Both the position numbers and the translations under genes were made by a program. Positions 35,941-44,484 of a stretch of 44,601 bases of DNA are shown piece after piece (the stretch's first letter is position 1; the number at the start of each line of letters is the position of its first letter). The stretch is from contig NZ_NBZV01000040.1 of assembly GCF_002379095.1 (NCBI RefSeq), positions 1-44,601 of the forward strand. The letters run 5' to 3'. The DNA is from Polaromonas sp. AER18D-145 (GTDB taxonomy: Bacteria > Pseudomonadota > Gammaproteobacteria > Burkholderiales > Burkholderiaceae_C). The notes under the pieces were generated by a model, which had not been told where the DNA came from, made no database searches, and saw nothing but the letters and a program-made list of their open reading frames with translations.

Positions 35941-38411
35941 CATGATGAAATCCCTGCGGCCGTTGTCGTTGAAGCTTGCGGCTTCTGGTGCCTAATGCCG
36001 GCGAGCTTGGTGCGTTTGAGTAGCAATGCATTGATTGCTACCAGCGCCGAGCTGCCGGACATCGACAGTGCCGCGACCTCGGGCGACAGCGTGAATGGGT
36101 AAAAGACGCCGGCCGCCAGAGGAAAGGCAATCACGTTGTAGCCGACCGCCCACCACAGGTTCTGGTGCATCTTGCGCAGCGTGGCGCGTGACAGCTCGAT
36201 GGCACCGACCACGTCGTAGGGATCGCTCTTCATCAAGATGACCTGGGCGCTCTCCATCGCCACGTCAGTGCCCGCGCCAATTGCGAAGCCCACATCAGCC
36301 TGTGTCAGGGCTGGAGCGTCGTTGATACCGTCGCCGACCATGCCGACCTTATGGCCCTGGGCCTGCAGCTCTTTGATCTTGGAGGCCTTCTGGCCAGGCA
36401 ACACATCGGCCAGAACGATGTCGATGCCGAGTTCTTTCCCTATCCGATCCGCTGTGGACTGATTGTCCCCAGTGATCATCGCGACCTTCACGCCGCGCTC
36501 CTGCAGCTTGGCGATCGTTGCCATGGACGTTGGTCGGACGGCGTCGGCAATGGCAATTAGGCCTATCAGCTTGCCAGCCCGAGCGACATACACCACGGTG
36601 CGGCCTCCGCCCTGAAGACGGGAGGCTTGCGCAGAGAGGGGGTCCAAGGCGACGTTTTCAGATTCCATCAGCTGACGATTGCCGAGCAAGACGTTTTCAC
36701 CGTTAATAGCTGCGCGAGCGCCCTGCCCATCAATATTGGTAAAGCCTGTCGCGACCTCAGTCGGCGTGGTACCGGCTCGCTTGAGTATTGCAAGCGCCAA
36801 CGGATGCTCGGAGAACTTCTCCACAGCCGCTGCCGTGGCCAGCAGTTGCGCGTCATTGACACCTGGCGCGGTGACCGTCTCCACGACGTCTGGCTGCCCG
36901 AGCGTGAGCGTGCCCGTCTTGTCGAAGACGATGACTGTCAACTTGGTGGCGTTTTCCAGCGCGGCAGCGTTCTTGAAGAGGATGCCGTTCATGGCCCCAA
37001 GTCCGGTCCCGACCATGATAGCCATCGGAGTGGCCAGCCCAAGGGCATCGGGGCAAGCGATCACGAAGACCGTGATCGTTAAAGTCAGGGCGAACAGCAA
37101 AGGCTGGCCCAGGACCCAGAACCAGACGCTGAAGGTGAGCAGCCCGATGAGAATGGCAGCCAGCACCAACCATTGCGAGGCCCTATCGGCCAGCAACTGG
37201 CCCGGGGCCTTCGAGTTCTGCGCTTCCTGTACTAACTTGACTATCTGCGCGAGCGCGGTGTCGGCGCCCACCTTGGTAGCCTTGTAGCGGAAGCTGCCGC
37301 TTTTGTTGATCGTAGCGCCGATGACTGCATCGCCCACGACTTTTTTCACTGGCATGGATTCGCCGGTCAGCATGGATTCATCGACTTGGGAGCCACCCTC
37401 AAAAATTTCGCCATCTACCGGAATCTTGTCTCCCGGTTTGATGACGACTGTCTCACCAACCAATACCTCGGCGGTAGGAACCTTGACCTCGACGCCACCG
37501 CGCAGCACTGTGGCCATGGGCGGGGCCAGGTCCATCAAAGAGCGGATCGCGTCCGAAGCCCCGGCGCGCGCCCGCATCTCCAACCAATGCCCCAGCAAAA
37601 TGAAGACCAGCAACACGGCTGCAGCTTCGTAAAACACCTCACCTTCATAAATGAAAGTGGCGCCGACGCTAAAGACGTACCCCGTACCGACCGACAGGAC
37701 GACCAGAGTCGCCATGTTCGCAACCTTGTTGCGCGCAGCACGCCAGGCAGCGATGAAGAAGGGCCAGCCCGGATAGGCAATGGCACCTGTCGCGACGACG
37801 AACAGGAACAGCTTGCGGTCGATGCCGAACGGGGTAGCAAAGTCGCCAAACATCTGCCCCATTGGTGAATACAGAAACACTGGAATTGCGAACAATAGAG
37901 CTACAAGGAAGCGGTTGCGCATGTCTTTGGCCATGTCTTCCATCGACATACCCGGTGCGTGACCCATGTCATGCATCATGTCGGCCTTCCCGTTAGCGGA
38001 AGGGTCGCCATGACCACTGTGAGAACCATGGTCGCCATGCGCCGCCGGTGCAACTTTCACAGCAGCTCGCAGCTCTGTCCCCGAATCGCCGCCAATGCTT
38101 TGGCGCCCTGCGCCGCCAGGCATGGTGTGCCCGGCATGTCGGGTATGTGCATCTCCTGCCGTCTTATGCTCCTCCGGAGCGCAAACATGGGCTGGGAGGA
38201 GTTGGCCGCGGCAGTGATAGCCGCAGTCGATCACGCGTTGCCGGATAGTTTCAAGCTCGATCCGCGATTCATCATAGTGCACGGTCGCGCTTCCGGCGAC
38301 GTAGTTCACGTCTACGTGATGGACACCCGGAAGCGTAGAGAGCTGCCTCTCAACGCCAGTGGCGCTCAGTGTGGAGACCAGATCGCCGACCTCGATGGTT
38401 GTTGTTTTCAT
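35940..38411 (-). CDS. copB: Copper-type P1B ATPase with CPD motif and degenerate HMA domain
   Basis: This 823-residue P-type ATPase has DKTGT (Asp497), TGES (349-352), a [10 protein letters not shown] hinge and eight membrane helices. The transport motif is CPD (453-455), from codons TGC CCC GAT, instead of CPC (CopA) or CPH (CopB). The late helices keep [11 protein letters not shown] and [10 protein letters not shown], typical of Cu(I) pumps. The N-terminal HMA-like domain lacks its CxxC ([15 protein letters not shown]), while a His/Met-rich linker (residues 85-160) is retained. The substrate is therefore probably copper or silver, but the oxidation state is uncertain. It follows copZ and a small open frame on the same strand; the symbol is by analogy only. 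Confidence 0.92.
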   Translation of the reverse strand: MKTTTIEVGDLVSTLSATGVERQLSTLPGVHHVDVNYVAGSATVHYDESRIELETIRQRVIDCGYHCRGQLLPAHVCAPEEHKTAGDAHTRHAGHTMPGGAGRQSIGGDSGTELRAAVKVAPAAHGDHGSHSGHGDPSANGKADMMHDMGHAPGMSMEDMAKDMRNRFLVALLFAIPVFLYSPMGQMFGDFATPFGIDRKLFLFVVATGAIAYPGWPFFIAAWRAARNKVANMATLVVLSVGTGYVFSVGATFIYEGEVFYEAAAVLLVFILLGHWLEMRARAGASDAIRSLMDLAPPMATVLRGGVEVKVPTAEVLVGETVVIKPGDKIPVDGEIFEGGSQVDESMLTGESMPVKKVVGDAVIGATINKSGSFRYKATKVGADTALAQIVKLVQEAQNSKAPGQLLADRASQWLVLAAILIGLLTFSVWFWVLGQPLLFALTLTITVFVIACPDALGLATPMAIMVGTGLGAMNGILFKNAAALENATKLTVIVFDKTGTLTLGQPDVVETVTAPGVNDAQLLATAAAVEKFSEHPLALAILKRAGTTPTEVATGFTNIDGQGARAAINGENVLLGNRQLMESENVALDPLSAQASRLQGGGRTVVYVARAGKLIGLIAIADAVRPTSMATIAKLQERGVKVAMITGDNQSTADRIGKELGIDIVLADVLPGQKASKIKELQAQGHKVGMVGDGINDAPALTQADVGFAIGAGTDVAMESAQVILMKSDPYDVVGAIELSRATLRKMHQNLWWAVGYNVIAFPLAAGVFYPFTLSPEVAALSMSGSSALVAINALLLKRTKLAGIRHQKPQASTTTAAGISS

Positions 38412-38551
38412 GCGTTTCCCATTGCAGACAATTCAGCGGACCAGCAGCCTGGCGCCGCCTGGATTAGAGACATCCGGGGCTGAACCATGTCACCGTGAGT
38501 TGCCGTGTGACTTTTTCTTCTGCGCTCGTCTTTGCGGTTCTTCTTGTTCAT
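38408..38551 (-). CDS. Candidate 47-residue small ORF between copZ and the ATPase
   Basis: An ATG at 38551, 8 bp after the copZ stop, opens a frame of 47 codons that ends in a TGA overlapping the ATPase start codon (ATGA). The predicted peptide is very basic at the N-terminus ([15 protein letters not shown]), then THGDMVQ and a hydrophobic/Cys-containing end. No strong ribosome-binding site is seen (only TAGG), and no family is recognised. The ATGA overlap and position suggest a leader or coupling peptide, but chance is possible. Confidence 0.35.
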   Translation of the reverse strand: MNKKNRKDERRRKSHTATHGDMVQPRMSLIQAAPGCWSAELSAMGNA

Positions 38552-38559
38552 GGCCGGGC

Positions 38560-38790
38560 CTATTGACCTTGATCTGCCGGGCGCGCCTTAGCCGGGTAGC
38601 CAAGGCTGGTGATCGCCAATTCAATTTGCGCGGGCGACACCCGGGCGGGATCAGTCACAACGGTAGCGACGCCCGGATGCAAAGTCACTTCGGCGTGACT
38701 GACTCCGGCAATTTTTTTCAGGGTTCGCTGCACGCTACTCGTGCAACCGCCGCAAGTCATTCCGCTGATATCAAATTTAAGTGTGTTCAT
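38560..38790 (-). CDS. copZ: Second CopZ-like copper chaperone
   Basis: A 76-residue HMA-domain protein with the standard metal loop GMTCGGC (Cys13/Cys16), the following helix SSVQRTLKKIAGV, and the ITSLGYPAK end of the fold. It is more canonical than the GHC-type CopZ in the first block. It lies 148 bp upstream (in transcription) of the CPD-type ATPase, whose own HMA domain lacks the Cys pair, and 51 bp after the multicopper oxidase gene on the same strand. It may deliver Cu(I) to that pump in place of its lost domain. Confidence 0.93.
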   Translation of the reverse strand: MNTLKFDISGMTCGGCTSSVQRTLKKIAGVSHAEVTLHPGVATVVTDPARVSPAQIELAITSLGYPAKARPADQGQ

Positions 38791-38841
38791 GGTAAGTTTT
38801 CCCGTGAGTTGAATTGCCTAAGCCCGTGTATAGATTCGCCT

Positions 38842-40497
38842 TCACGCCTTGACGCGAAAATTGATCATCATCCCGCCGTCTTCGTGTTCTAGGTTGTGGC
38901 AATGGAACACATAGGTCTGGTCGCCGGGGTAATCGTGGGCGAAGTCGATCACCACCCGCACCGTTTCGCCGGGCCAGACCAGCACGGTGTCTTTCCAGCC
39001 GAGGTCGCTCACGGTGCGTCCCTGGCCGAAGCGCGCCGTGGCCGAGACCTGGGGCGGACTGCCGATGCGTTCGAGCACCTGGAACGAAAAGCCGTGGATG
39101 TGCATCGGGTGCGGCATGCCCAGCGTCGGGTTGCTGATGCTCCAGATTTCGACCGCACCGCGTTTAACGTCAAATGCGATTTCGTCCATGCGAAAGGTGT
39201 ACCCGTTGATCAAGAATCGCATTTGCCCCATCGACAGTTCGATCTTGCGCTGCGCGGCGCCGGAGGTAGCAATCGGCTTGATCTGGGACAGCGTGGCCGG
39301 CAGTTTGGCGACGACGCGTTCACCGGCCGTGACCGACAGTTTCAAAATGTTGAACTCCAGGCCCAGCGGCAACCGTGACGAGGACATGCTGGCCATCATC
39401 TGGCCCATGCCCATGCCGCTCATACCCGGCATGCCGCCCGGACCGGCAGCTGGCCCTTCGTTTTCCATCGCATCGAACGCCAGGCTCCTGAGGAAGATGT
39501 GCTCACCGGGCCGCGCCTGGCCTGCGTCGAACAGCACGTCAAGGCGTTCGCCCGGCGCGAGAAAGGCTTCGCTCACCGTTTCCGGCCGTTCGATCAGGCC
39601 GCCGTCGGTGCCGATGACGGTGAAGTCCAGCGCCTTGTTTCCCTTGACGAAGGCGAGCCGGTAAATGCGCGCATTCGACCCGTTGAGCAGCCGCAGGCGG
39701 TAGGTGCGCGGTGTGACGGCCTGCACCGCATTGGGTGTCAGGTTGGCGAGCACGATGTCGCCGAGCCAGCCCATCATGGCTTCATGGGCACCAGGCTTGT
39801 ACAACAGCCTGCCCTGCGCATCGAACTGCTTGTCCTGAATGACCAGGGGCAAATCGGTGACGCCGAGCTGCAGATCAAGTGCCTTGCTGACTCTGCGCTG
39901 ATCGTCGTCGTCCACCAGGAAAAAACTCGCCAGACCGTGATAGGCCTGTTCGGCAGTCAGCTCGTGCGCGTGTGTGTGGTACCAGTAGGTGCCGCCGCGG
40001 TTGTTGACCTTGAAGTCATAGGCGTAGCGCCCGCCCGGGCCGATGGTGCTGGCCGGATGGCCGTCCATGGCAGCGGGTGTGTGCAGCCCGTGCCAGTGGA
40101 TGATGGTCGGCTCCTGGAGCGCGTTGTCCAGGCTGGCCGTGAAACGCGCGCCGCTCTCAATGCGCAAAATAGGGTTCTGGTAGGCCTTGCCCGCCTGCTC
40201 GGTCTGGTACAGCAAGAAGGGGGATTCGCGGCCGGGCAGCAACGGGAAGCTCGCCGCCGTAGCGCGGATTTTGAGCGGGCCGGCGACATCGAGTACCCCA
40301 AACGGCCCGCTGCCGACAGGAATGAACAGCTTCTGCTGGAAATTATCTGCGGCCACCGGATCGAAGGGATAGTGGCGAAACGGCCCGCCCGCCAGCGCCT
40401 CAGAACGGGGCGATCCGTAATACATCCAGGCTGCGCCCCCGGCGGCGGCCACGGCCGCCACACCGGCAAACTGAAACAGCTGTCTTCTCTTCAACAT
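38842..40497 (-). CDS. Periplasmic multicopper oxidase (CueO/CopA-type)
   Basis: The 551-residue protein has a Tat-like signal (KRRQLFQFAGVAAVAAAGG) and three cupredoxin domains. Copper ligands are visible: HWHG (134-137), YHTHAH (173-178), HPMHIHG near residue 480, and the type 1 site HCHNLEHEDGGMM with Cys533, His538 and Met543. A Met-rich insert (GGMPGMSGMGMGQMMASM, about 355-375) could bind Cu(I) before oxidation. It oxidises Cu(I) to Cu(II) using O2, so it would act only when oxygen is present. The start has AAGGTAAG upstream. It precedes copZ on the same strand. Confidence 0.94.
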   Translation of the reverse strand: MLKRRQLFQFAGVAAVAAAGGAAWMYYGSPRSEALAGGPFRHYPFDPVAADNFQQKLFIPVGSGPFGVLDVAGPLKIRATAASFPLLPGRESPFLLYQTEQAGKAYQNPILRIESGARFTASLDNALQEPTIIHWHGLHTPAAMDGHPASTIGPGGRYAYDFKVNNRGGTYWYHTHAHELTAEQAYHGLASFFLVDDDDQRRVSKALDLQLGVTDLPLVIQDKQFDAQGRLLYKPGAHEAMMGWLGDIVLANLTPNAVQAVTPRTYRLRLLNGSNARIYRLAFVKGNKALDFTVIGTDGGLIERPETVSEAFLAPGERLDVLFDAGQARPGEHIFLRSLAFDAMENEGPAAGPGGMPGMSGMGMGQMMASMSSSRLPLGLEFNILKLSVTAGERVVAKLPATLSQIKPIATSGAAQRKIELSMGQMRFLINGYTFRMDEIAFDVKRGAVEIWSISNPTLGMPHPMHIHGFSFQVLERIGSPPQVSATARFGQGRTVSDLGWKDTVLVWPGETVRVVIDFAHDYPGDQTYVFHCHNLEHEDGGMMINFRVKA

Positions 40498-40551
40498 ATA
40501 ACTTACCTTTACAAGCTTTAACTACCCCGCCGGCGCGCTAGAGCCGGCTAA

Positions 40552-40812
40552 TCAACGCGTTATTCGATTGAGCAACCAGGCAAAAAAAGCCCCTGCCAAT
40601 AGCGCCCAGGTGCTCAGTACGAGCAGCGCCGTCAAGAAACCCTGCCACCCGAATGGCCGAGGCTGAACCATGCTGTTGAAGTTCATGCCATGGAAGAGGT
40701 TATTCATGAAGCCCAAAAAAGGCCCTGGCGCAAGAGCCCAGACCAGCGCGCACAGGGCATAAAACACCCCGACGGTGACAGCCAGAGCAATACCTGTACG
40801 AAACGGTGTCAT
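40552..40812 (-). CDS. DUF5676-like small membrane protein
   Basis: The ATG at 40812 with GGGG seven bases upstream was chosen over the GTG two codons earlier. The 86-residue product has two membrane helices (about 8-32 and 60-80) around a central loop with NNLFHGMNF and PRPFGWQGF, the layout of DUF5676 proteins found in copper clusters. Function is unknown. It lies 10 bp after the Met-rich lipoprotein gene and 54 bp before the oxidase; this last gap contains a GCCGGC...GCCGGC hairpin (40529-40548). Confidence 0.8.
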   Translation of the reverse strand: MTPFRTGIALAVTVGVFYALCALVWALAPGPFLGFMNNLFHGMNFNSMVQPRPFGWQGFLTALLVLSTWALLAGAFFAWLLNRITR

Positions 40813-40822
40813 GACCACACCC

Positions 40823-41245
40823 CTACTTCGCCGGCGTGGCAGGCATCCGGTCCATCATCATTTTCATCATGGTCTGCATCATTTCCATGCGCTTTTCCAT
40901 CATCTGCTGGCGCGCGCCCATATCGCCCGTCATGCCTTGCATGCCTTTCATATCACCCATACCGGCGCCGGACATGCCGCCCATCATGGCCATGCCGTCC
41001 TGCATGGTTTTCATGTGCTCGGCCATCAGCTTGCTGCGCTCTTCCGGGGTTTTGGCGCTCATCATCTTTTCGTGCATGCCCTGCATGGTCTTCATCTGCG
41101 CGTCCATCTTGGCCATATGGTCGGGCGGGGCCATGCTGCCCGCAGTTGCCGAGCCCATGGGCATCGCTGGAGCGGTATTGCAAGCAGCTAACGTGAGAGT
41201 GGCGGCAAAAGCGATGGCAAGGGAAATTGAACGGAGATGGGTCAT
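40823..41245 (-). CDS. Met-rich lipoprotein, probable copper-binding
   Basis: The ATG at 41245 with AGGAG six bases upstream was chosen; the open frame extends far upstream without a gene-like pattern. The 140-residue product has a lipoprotein signal ending in LTLAAC, then a Met/His/Lys-rich helical body (DHMAKMDAQMKTMQGMHEKM, MAEHMKTMQDGMAMM, QQMMEKRMEMMQTMMKMM). About a quarter of the mature residues are Met, consistent with periplasmic Cu(I) or Ag(I) binding. It is followed by the DUF5676 and oxidase genes on the same strand, so it may supply copper to the oxidase. Confidence 0.85.
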   Translation of the reverse strand: MTHLRSISLAIAFAATLTLAACNTAPAMPMGSATAGSMAPPDHMAKMDAQMKTMQGMHEKMMSAKTPEERSKLMAEHMKTMQDGMAMMGGMSGAGMGDMKGMQGMTGDMGARQQMMEKRMEMMQTMMKMMMDRMPATPAK

Positions 41246-41427
41246 GACAGACTCCTGGTTAGTTGATGGAAGGGAAATACGGTGTGTATGCGCGCGCGTG
41301 CAGGTACCGGTGTGATGTCCGACTCTGCCCGCTATACCAAGAGGACCAAGAGCCGAAATCGTCGGAAAAATGTGAGAGCGGCGAAGATGACAGAGCGCGA
41401 GGCTCTGCAACACGCGGCAGCAGACGG

Positions 41428-41868
41428 CTAGAGTGCTAGTCGCGAGTAGCGAACCCGAAGGGGTCGCTCAGATGTCGTGGGCCGCATTTCGTCGATTCGA
41501 CTAAACGGAAAAACGACAGGAACAGTTTCGGTCCAGAGAACCGCGACCAAGGGCGCCGCAGCAAGATCGATCTGGACAGACCGCAATTTCTGCGGGGACA
41601 CAGAGGACTCACCATCGGCGCAAGCCTTAAGGCACGGTGCCTTGGAAGCATGGGAGTCATCTCCGTGGTCGGCAATGACCCCAGCATGACCAGGTGATAT
41701 GGCGGGTGCATGCGTTGCATCGGCCAATCCGGCTGCTACATGGAGATGGGTTCCGCGAGCCTCCAGAAGACAAGCATTGGCGACTCCTGAAGCCAAGGCA
41801 AACACCCAAAACAGCAGCGCTACGAATGCGATGCTGCGTTTTGAGCGGATGTTGGAAAAGAGCTTCAT
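41428..41868 (-). CDS. Exported protein of unknown function with His/Cys motifs
   Basis: The 146-residue protein has an N-terminal signal (RSIAFVALLFWVFALASGVANA), then ACLLEARGTHLHVA, SPGHAGVIADHGDDSHASK and APCLKACADGE, combining His, Asp and a CxxxC-type Cys pair as possible metal ligands. The remainder is mostly beta-type sequence ending in RVRYSRLAL. It resembles small exported proteins linked to copper resistance in Cupriavidus-type genomes, but I cannot name the family. An FNR-like box (41919-41932) lies 50 bp upstream, between this gene and the divergent DUF4010 gene. Confidence 0.75.
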   Translation of the reverse strand: MKLFSNIRSKRSIAFVALLFWVFALASGVANACLLEARGTHLHVAAGLADATHAPAISPGHAGVIADHGDDSHASKAPCLKACADGESSVSPQKLRSVQIDLAAAPLVAVLWTETVPVVFPFSRIDEMRPTTSERPLRVRYSRLAL

Positions 41869-41918
41869 GCTGGTACAGATTTATGCTTTTAATGCTATCT
41901 CGCCAACGCGATAGCTGA

Positions 41919-41932
41919 TTGACGTACATCAA
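41919..41932. promoter_or_regulatory. FNR/Anr-like box between divergent genes
   Basis: TTGACGTACATCAA matches the FNR/Anr consensus TTGAT-N4-ATCAA with one change (C for T at position 5). It lies 50 bp upstream of the minus-strand gene at 41428-41868 and about 91 bp upstream of the DUF4010 gene at 42024, so it could activate one or both when oxygen is low. Confidence 0.65.
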
Positions 41933-42023
41933 GTGGAACTTAAGTCAGATCACAAAACCGGTCAGTCTGCCGCCTGCATTGACAAAGAAGACGAGGCGTT
42001 TGCTCGATCTCCTTGACGATAAT

Positions 42024-43337
42024 ATGGGCTCTGATTTAAAAATTGGAGATCTTTTCCTGAACCTCCTATCTGCCTCCATCACGTCCACGGTGTTTTCTCT
42101 TGCTGCAGCACTTGCCGTCGGCATTTTGATCGGCCTCGAACGCGGTTGGCATGAACGCGAGGGCGCTGATGGGAGCCGGGTCGCGGGATTGCGGACGTTT
42201 GCATTGTTCGGCTTGTTGGGCGGCGTACTCGGCGTACTGAGCGAGGCACTGGGCCCTTGGCCACTGGCCTCAGGGCTCGCCGGCTTGTCCATCCTCTCCA
42301 CAGTGTCTTATCGGGAAAGTGTGCGTGCCCATGGCAGCCTGAGTGCAACTACCGCTGTCGCTGCACTGCTGACGTACGCCCTGGGCGCACTGGCGGGCAT
42401 CGGCCATGCTGCCGTCGCTATCGGCGCATCTGTCGTCGTCGCAATGTTGCTGGACCTCAAACCCACACTGCACCGCTGGCTACGGCTGGTGGAGCACCGC
42501 GAACTCAGCGCTGCGCTGCAGCTGCTAGTCTTGTCGCTGGTCATCCTGCCCTTGCTGCCGGATGCCGGCTACGGCCCCTACAAGGCATTGAATCCTTATC
42601 GTCTTTGGTGGGCGGTCGTCCTTATCGCCGGCCTGTCTCTGTGCGGCCATATCGCAATACGCTTCACTGGACCCCAGCGGGGCATTTTCTGGACCGGTCT
42701 GCTGGGAGGGCTCGCCTCTTCAACCGCCGCCACATTGACGCTCGCCAGACGTGCTCAAGCTGAACCGGGGTTGGCCAATGCTGCGGCAGCTGGTATTTTG
42801 GCCGCCTGCGGAATGATGTTCCTGCGCATGACGGTGATCGTCGTATCGCTTCAGCCTGTACTGGGCAGGCCTCTAGGAGTTCCAATGGTCGCTGCGGGTG
42901 TCGCGCTGCTCGGCCTGGGCGCATTGCAGTGGAAGCGACACTCATCGGTCGACATCGCACCCGAGGGCGACCCTGTCGCGCCGTTCGATCTGAGTACGGC
43001 GCTTGGTTTCGGCGCGTTTCTCGCCGTGATGATGGTACTGACTCAGGCCGGCAGAGAATGGCTGGGCAACCCGGGCCTGTATGTGGTGGCGACACTCTCC
43101 GGGCTGGCAGATGTGGATGCAATCATGGTCACCGTGCTTCAAATGCAGGCTGCAGGCGGCTTGGCGGTGACCCCCACCGTGACGGCTGTAGGCATCGCAG
43201 TAGCGGCCAACATGGTAATGAAGGCGTTGATAGCGGCGGTGATCGGTGGCCGCCTCCTAGGCCGCCGGGTCGCAGCCGGCTACGGTGTTTCAATCGCTGT
43301 CGGTACGGCGGCGGCGACCATCATGATGCTTGTCTAA
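42024..43337 (+). CDS. MgtC/DUF4010 membrane protein
   Basis: I chose the ATG at 42024; the frame is open from a TTG 35 codons earlier that overlaps the FNR-like box. The 437-residue protein has an N-terminal MgtC/SapB-like part (SLAAALAVGILIGLERGW, RVAGLRTFALFGLLGG) and a C-terminal DUF4010 part (WTGLLGGLASSTAATLTLARR and GLADVDAIMVT), with about 12 membrane segments. The family is common but its function is unclear; links to magnesium homeostasis or acid survival are inferred from MgtC. It is the only rightward gene in this block and has an FNR-like box upstream. Confidence 0.88.
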   Translation: MGSDLKIGDLFLNLLSASITSTVFSLAAALAVGILIGLERGWHEREGADGSRVAGLRTFALFGLLGGVLGVLSEALGPWPLASGLAGLSILSTVSYRESVRAHGSLSATTAVAALLTYALGALAGIGHAAVAIGASVVVAMLLDLKPTLHRWLRLVEHRELSAALQLLVLSLVILPLLPDAGYGPYKALNPYRLWWAVVLIAGLSLCGHIAIRFTGPQRGIFWTGLLGGLASSTAATLTLARRAQAEPGLANAAAAGILAACGMMFLRMTVIVVSLQPVLGRPLGVPMVAAGVALLGLGALQWKRHSSVDIAPEGDPVAPFDLSTALGFGAFLAVMMVLTQAGREWLGNPGLYVVATLSGLADVDAIMVTVLQMQAAGGLAVTPTVTAVGIAVAANMVMKALIAAVIGGRLLGRRVAAGYGVSIAVGTAAATIMMLV

Positions 43338-43399
43338 AATCTCCGTCAGCGCATTTTCAAGGCACCCACATCGCCGCACGCTGTCAGGCGCCAAATTCG

Positions 43400-43840
43400 T
43401 CAGAACTTCCAGCGAAAGACGCGCGATTCGGCTTCGCCCGGACGCTCCAGCCTGAGCTCAACGGCACTAGGCGGAGGTGCCGTCATGACAAACTCGAGCA
43501 CGCCTTCGCGATGGTGCCCGCCCGGCGCGGCACCCGTCCACGCAATCGGTTTGATCTCGCGACCATCGACAGTCATCAGCGTTGCGGTCTTGAGCAGATC
43601 ATCGCTGAGGTCGCTGCTGTGGGTGTCAAACACGACGGCAAATTGCCAGCGCACAATGCTGGCACCGACCGCCTTGGGTGTCACCTTCACCGTGACGCCT
43701 TGCTGGACCGACACTTGGGGTGAAGCCTGCGCGCCATCCTGCGCCTGCACGCCGAAAGTCGCGACCGTCAAAGGCAGAAAAAGCGATAGGGCAACCAGAA
43801 CCTTCTTGGGTGCGCCGCGAAACGCCATGGAAATTGGCAT
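43400..43840 (-). CDS. Exported protein of unknown function (146 aa)
   Basis: The ATG at 43840 has AAGGAG six bases upstream, better than the ATG at 43888. The product has a signal peptide (KKVLVALSLFLPLTVATFGVQAQ) and a mature beta-rich domain with VTVKVTPKAVG, IVRWQFAVVFDTHSSDL, and PGGHHREGVLEFVM, whose His pair may bind metal. The domain could be immunoglobulin-like. An FNR-like box lies 57 bp upstream. I do not recognise a named family. It is convergent with the DUF4010 gene. Confidence 0.8.
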   Translation of the reverse strand: MPISMAFRGAPKKVLVALSLFLPLTVATFGVQAQDGAQASPQVSVQQGVTVKVTPKAVGASIVRWQFAVVFDTHSSDLSDDLLKTATLMTVDGREIKPIAWTGAAPGGHHREGVLEFVMTAPPPSAVELRLERPGEAESRVFRWKF

Positions 43841-43896
43841 ACTGAACTCCTTGTTTGTAAAGAATCTGATCCTAGAAAATTTGAGCACCGATGCGA

Positions 43897-43910
43897 TTGA
43901 GATGCATCAA
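43897..43910. promoter_or_regulatory. FNR/Anr-like box upstream of an exported protein
   Basis: TTGAGATGCATCAA (TTGATGCATCTCAA on the other strand) matches TTGAT-N4-ATCAA with one mismatch. It is 57 bp upstream of the start at 43840, a workable distance for activation. It is weaker than the box at 41919, but a second such site within 2 kb supports oxygen control. Confidence 0.5.
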
Positions 43911-44081
43911 CTGTAGCCCATGCCAACGAAAGCTTAGGTGCCGCGGTTACTCTGCCAATTGCTGGCCTCAAGCGCAAACCGAACGCTCAAAAATCGCTGT
44001 TTTCGCGGATTTCCATTCCGGCCTGATCCACGGACATACCGAGCTCGCCGACCTGCCTATCGCCAGTGGTAGCCGTAAAGG

Positions 44082-44444
44082 TCAGTGTTTGTGATCGTTA
44101 TGGCCGTCACTCTTTGGCGGTAGTTTGCTGGCTGCCACATTCACTAGACCTTTCATACCGGCGTCAAAGTGGCCCGGCTGCAGGCAGGCGAAGTCAACCT
44201 TGCCCGCCCTTGTGAACTGCCAGATGATCTCGCCGCTTTTACCCGGCGCTACGGTGACCATATTGTCGTCAGCGTGTTCCATCTCGGGGTTTTTCTTCAT
44301 CACCTCATAGTGGTCCTTGAGATCGTTTTCGGTACCCAGCACCATTTCGTGCTTGACCTTACCGGAATTCTTGGCGACGAAGCGAATGGTTTCACCTTGT
44401 TTGACGTTGAAGTTTGAAGAGTGGAAGCGCATGTCGTCTTTCAT
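44082..44444 (-). pseudogene. 5'-truncated cupredoxin (plastocyanin/azurin-like)
   Basis: The frame encodes a cupredoxin domain: MRFHSSNFNVKQGETIRFV, NSGKVKHEMVLG (first His ligand), and FACLQPGHFDAGMKG, supplying Cys, His and Met ligands of a type 1 copper site, then a His-rich tail (SDGHNDHKH). Upstream of the ATG at 44444 the same frame continues as DTRRIVD, which looks like family sequence, but meets a TGA at 44481-44483. No signal peptide is present, although these proteins are periplasmic. The original 5' end (signal and linker) appears lost at a junction near 44480. Translation from 44444 without export would be non-functional. Confidence 0.75.
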
Positions 44445-44484
44445 ATCAACGATCCGGCGCGTGTCAAGGTAGTTGTCGCCTCAG

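Noticed and set aside
40529..40548. GCCGGC pair upstream of the multicopper oxidase as a regulatory hairpin
   Set aside because: Each arm is itself palindromic and short; no clear function can be supported.
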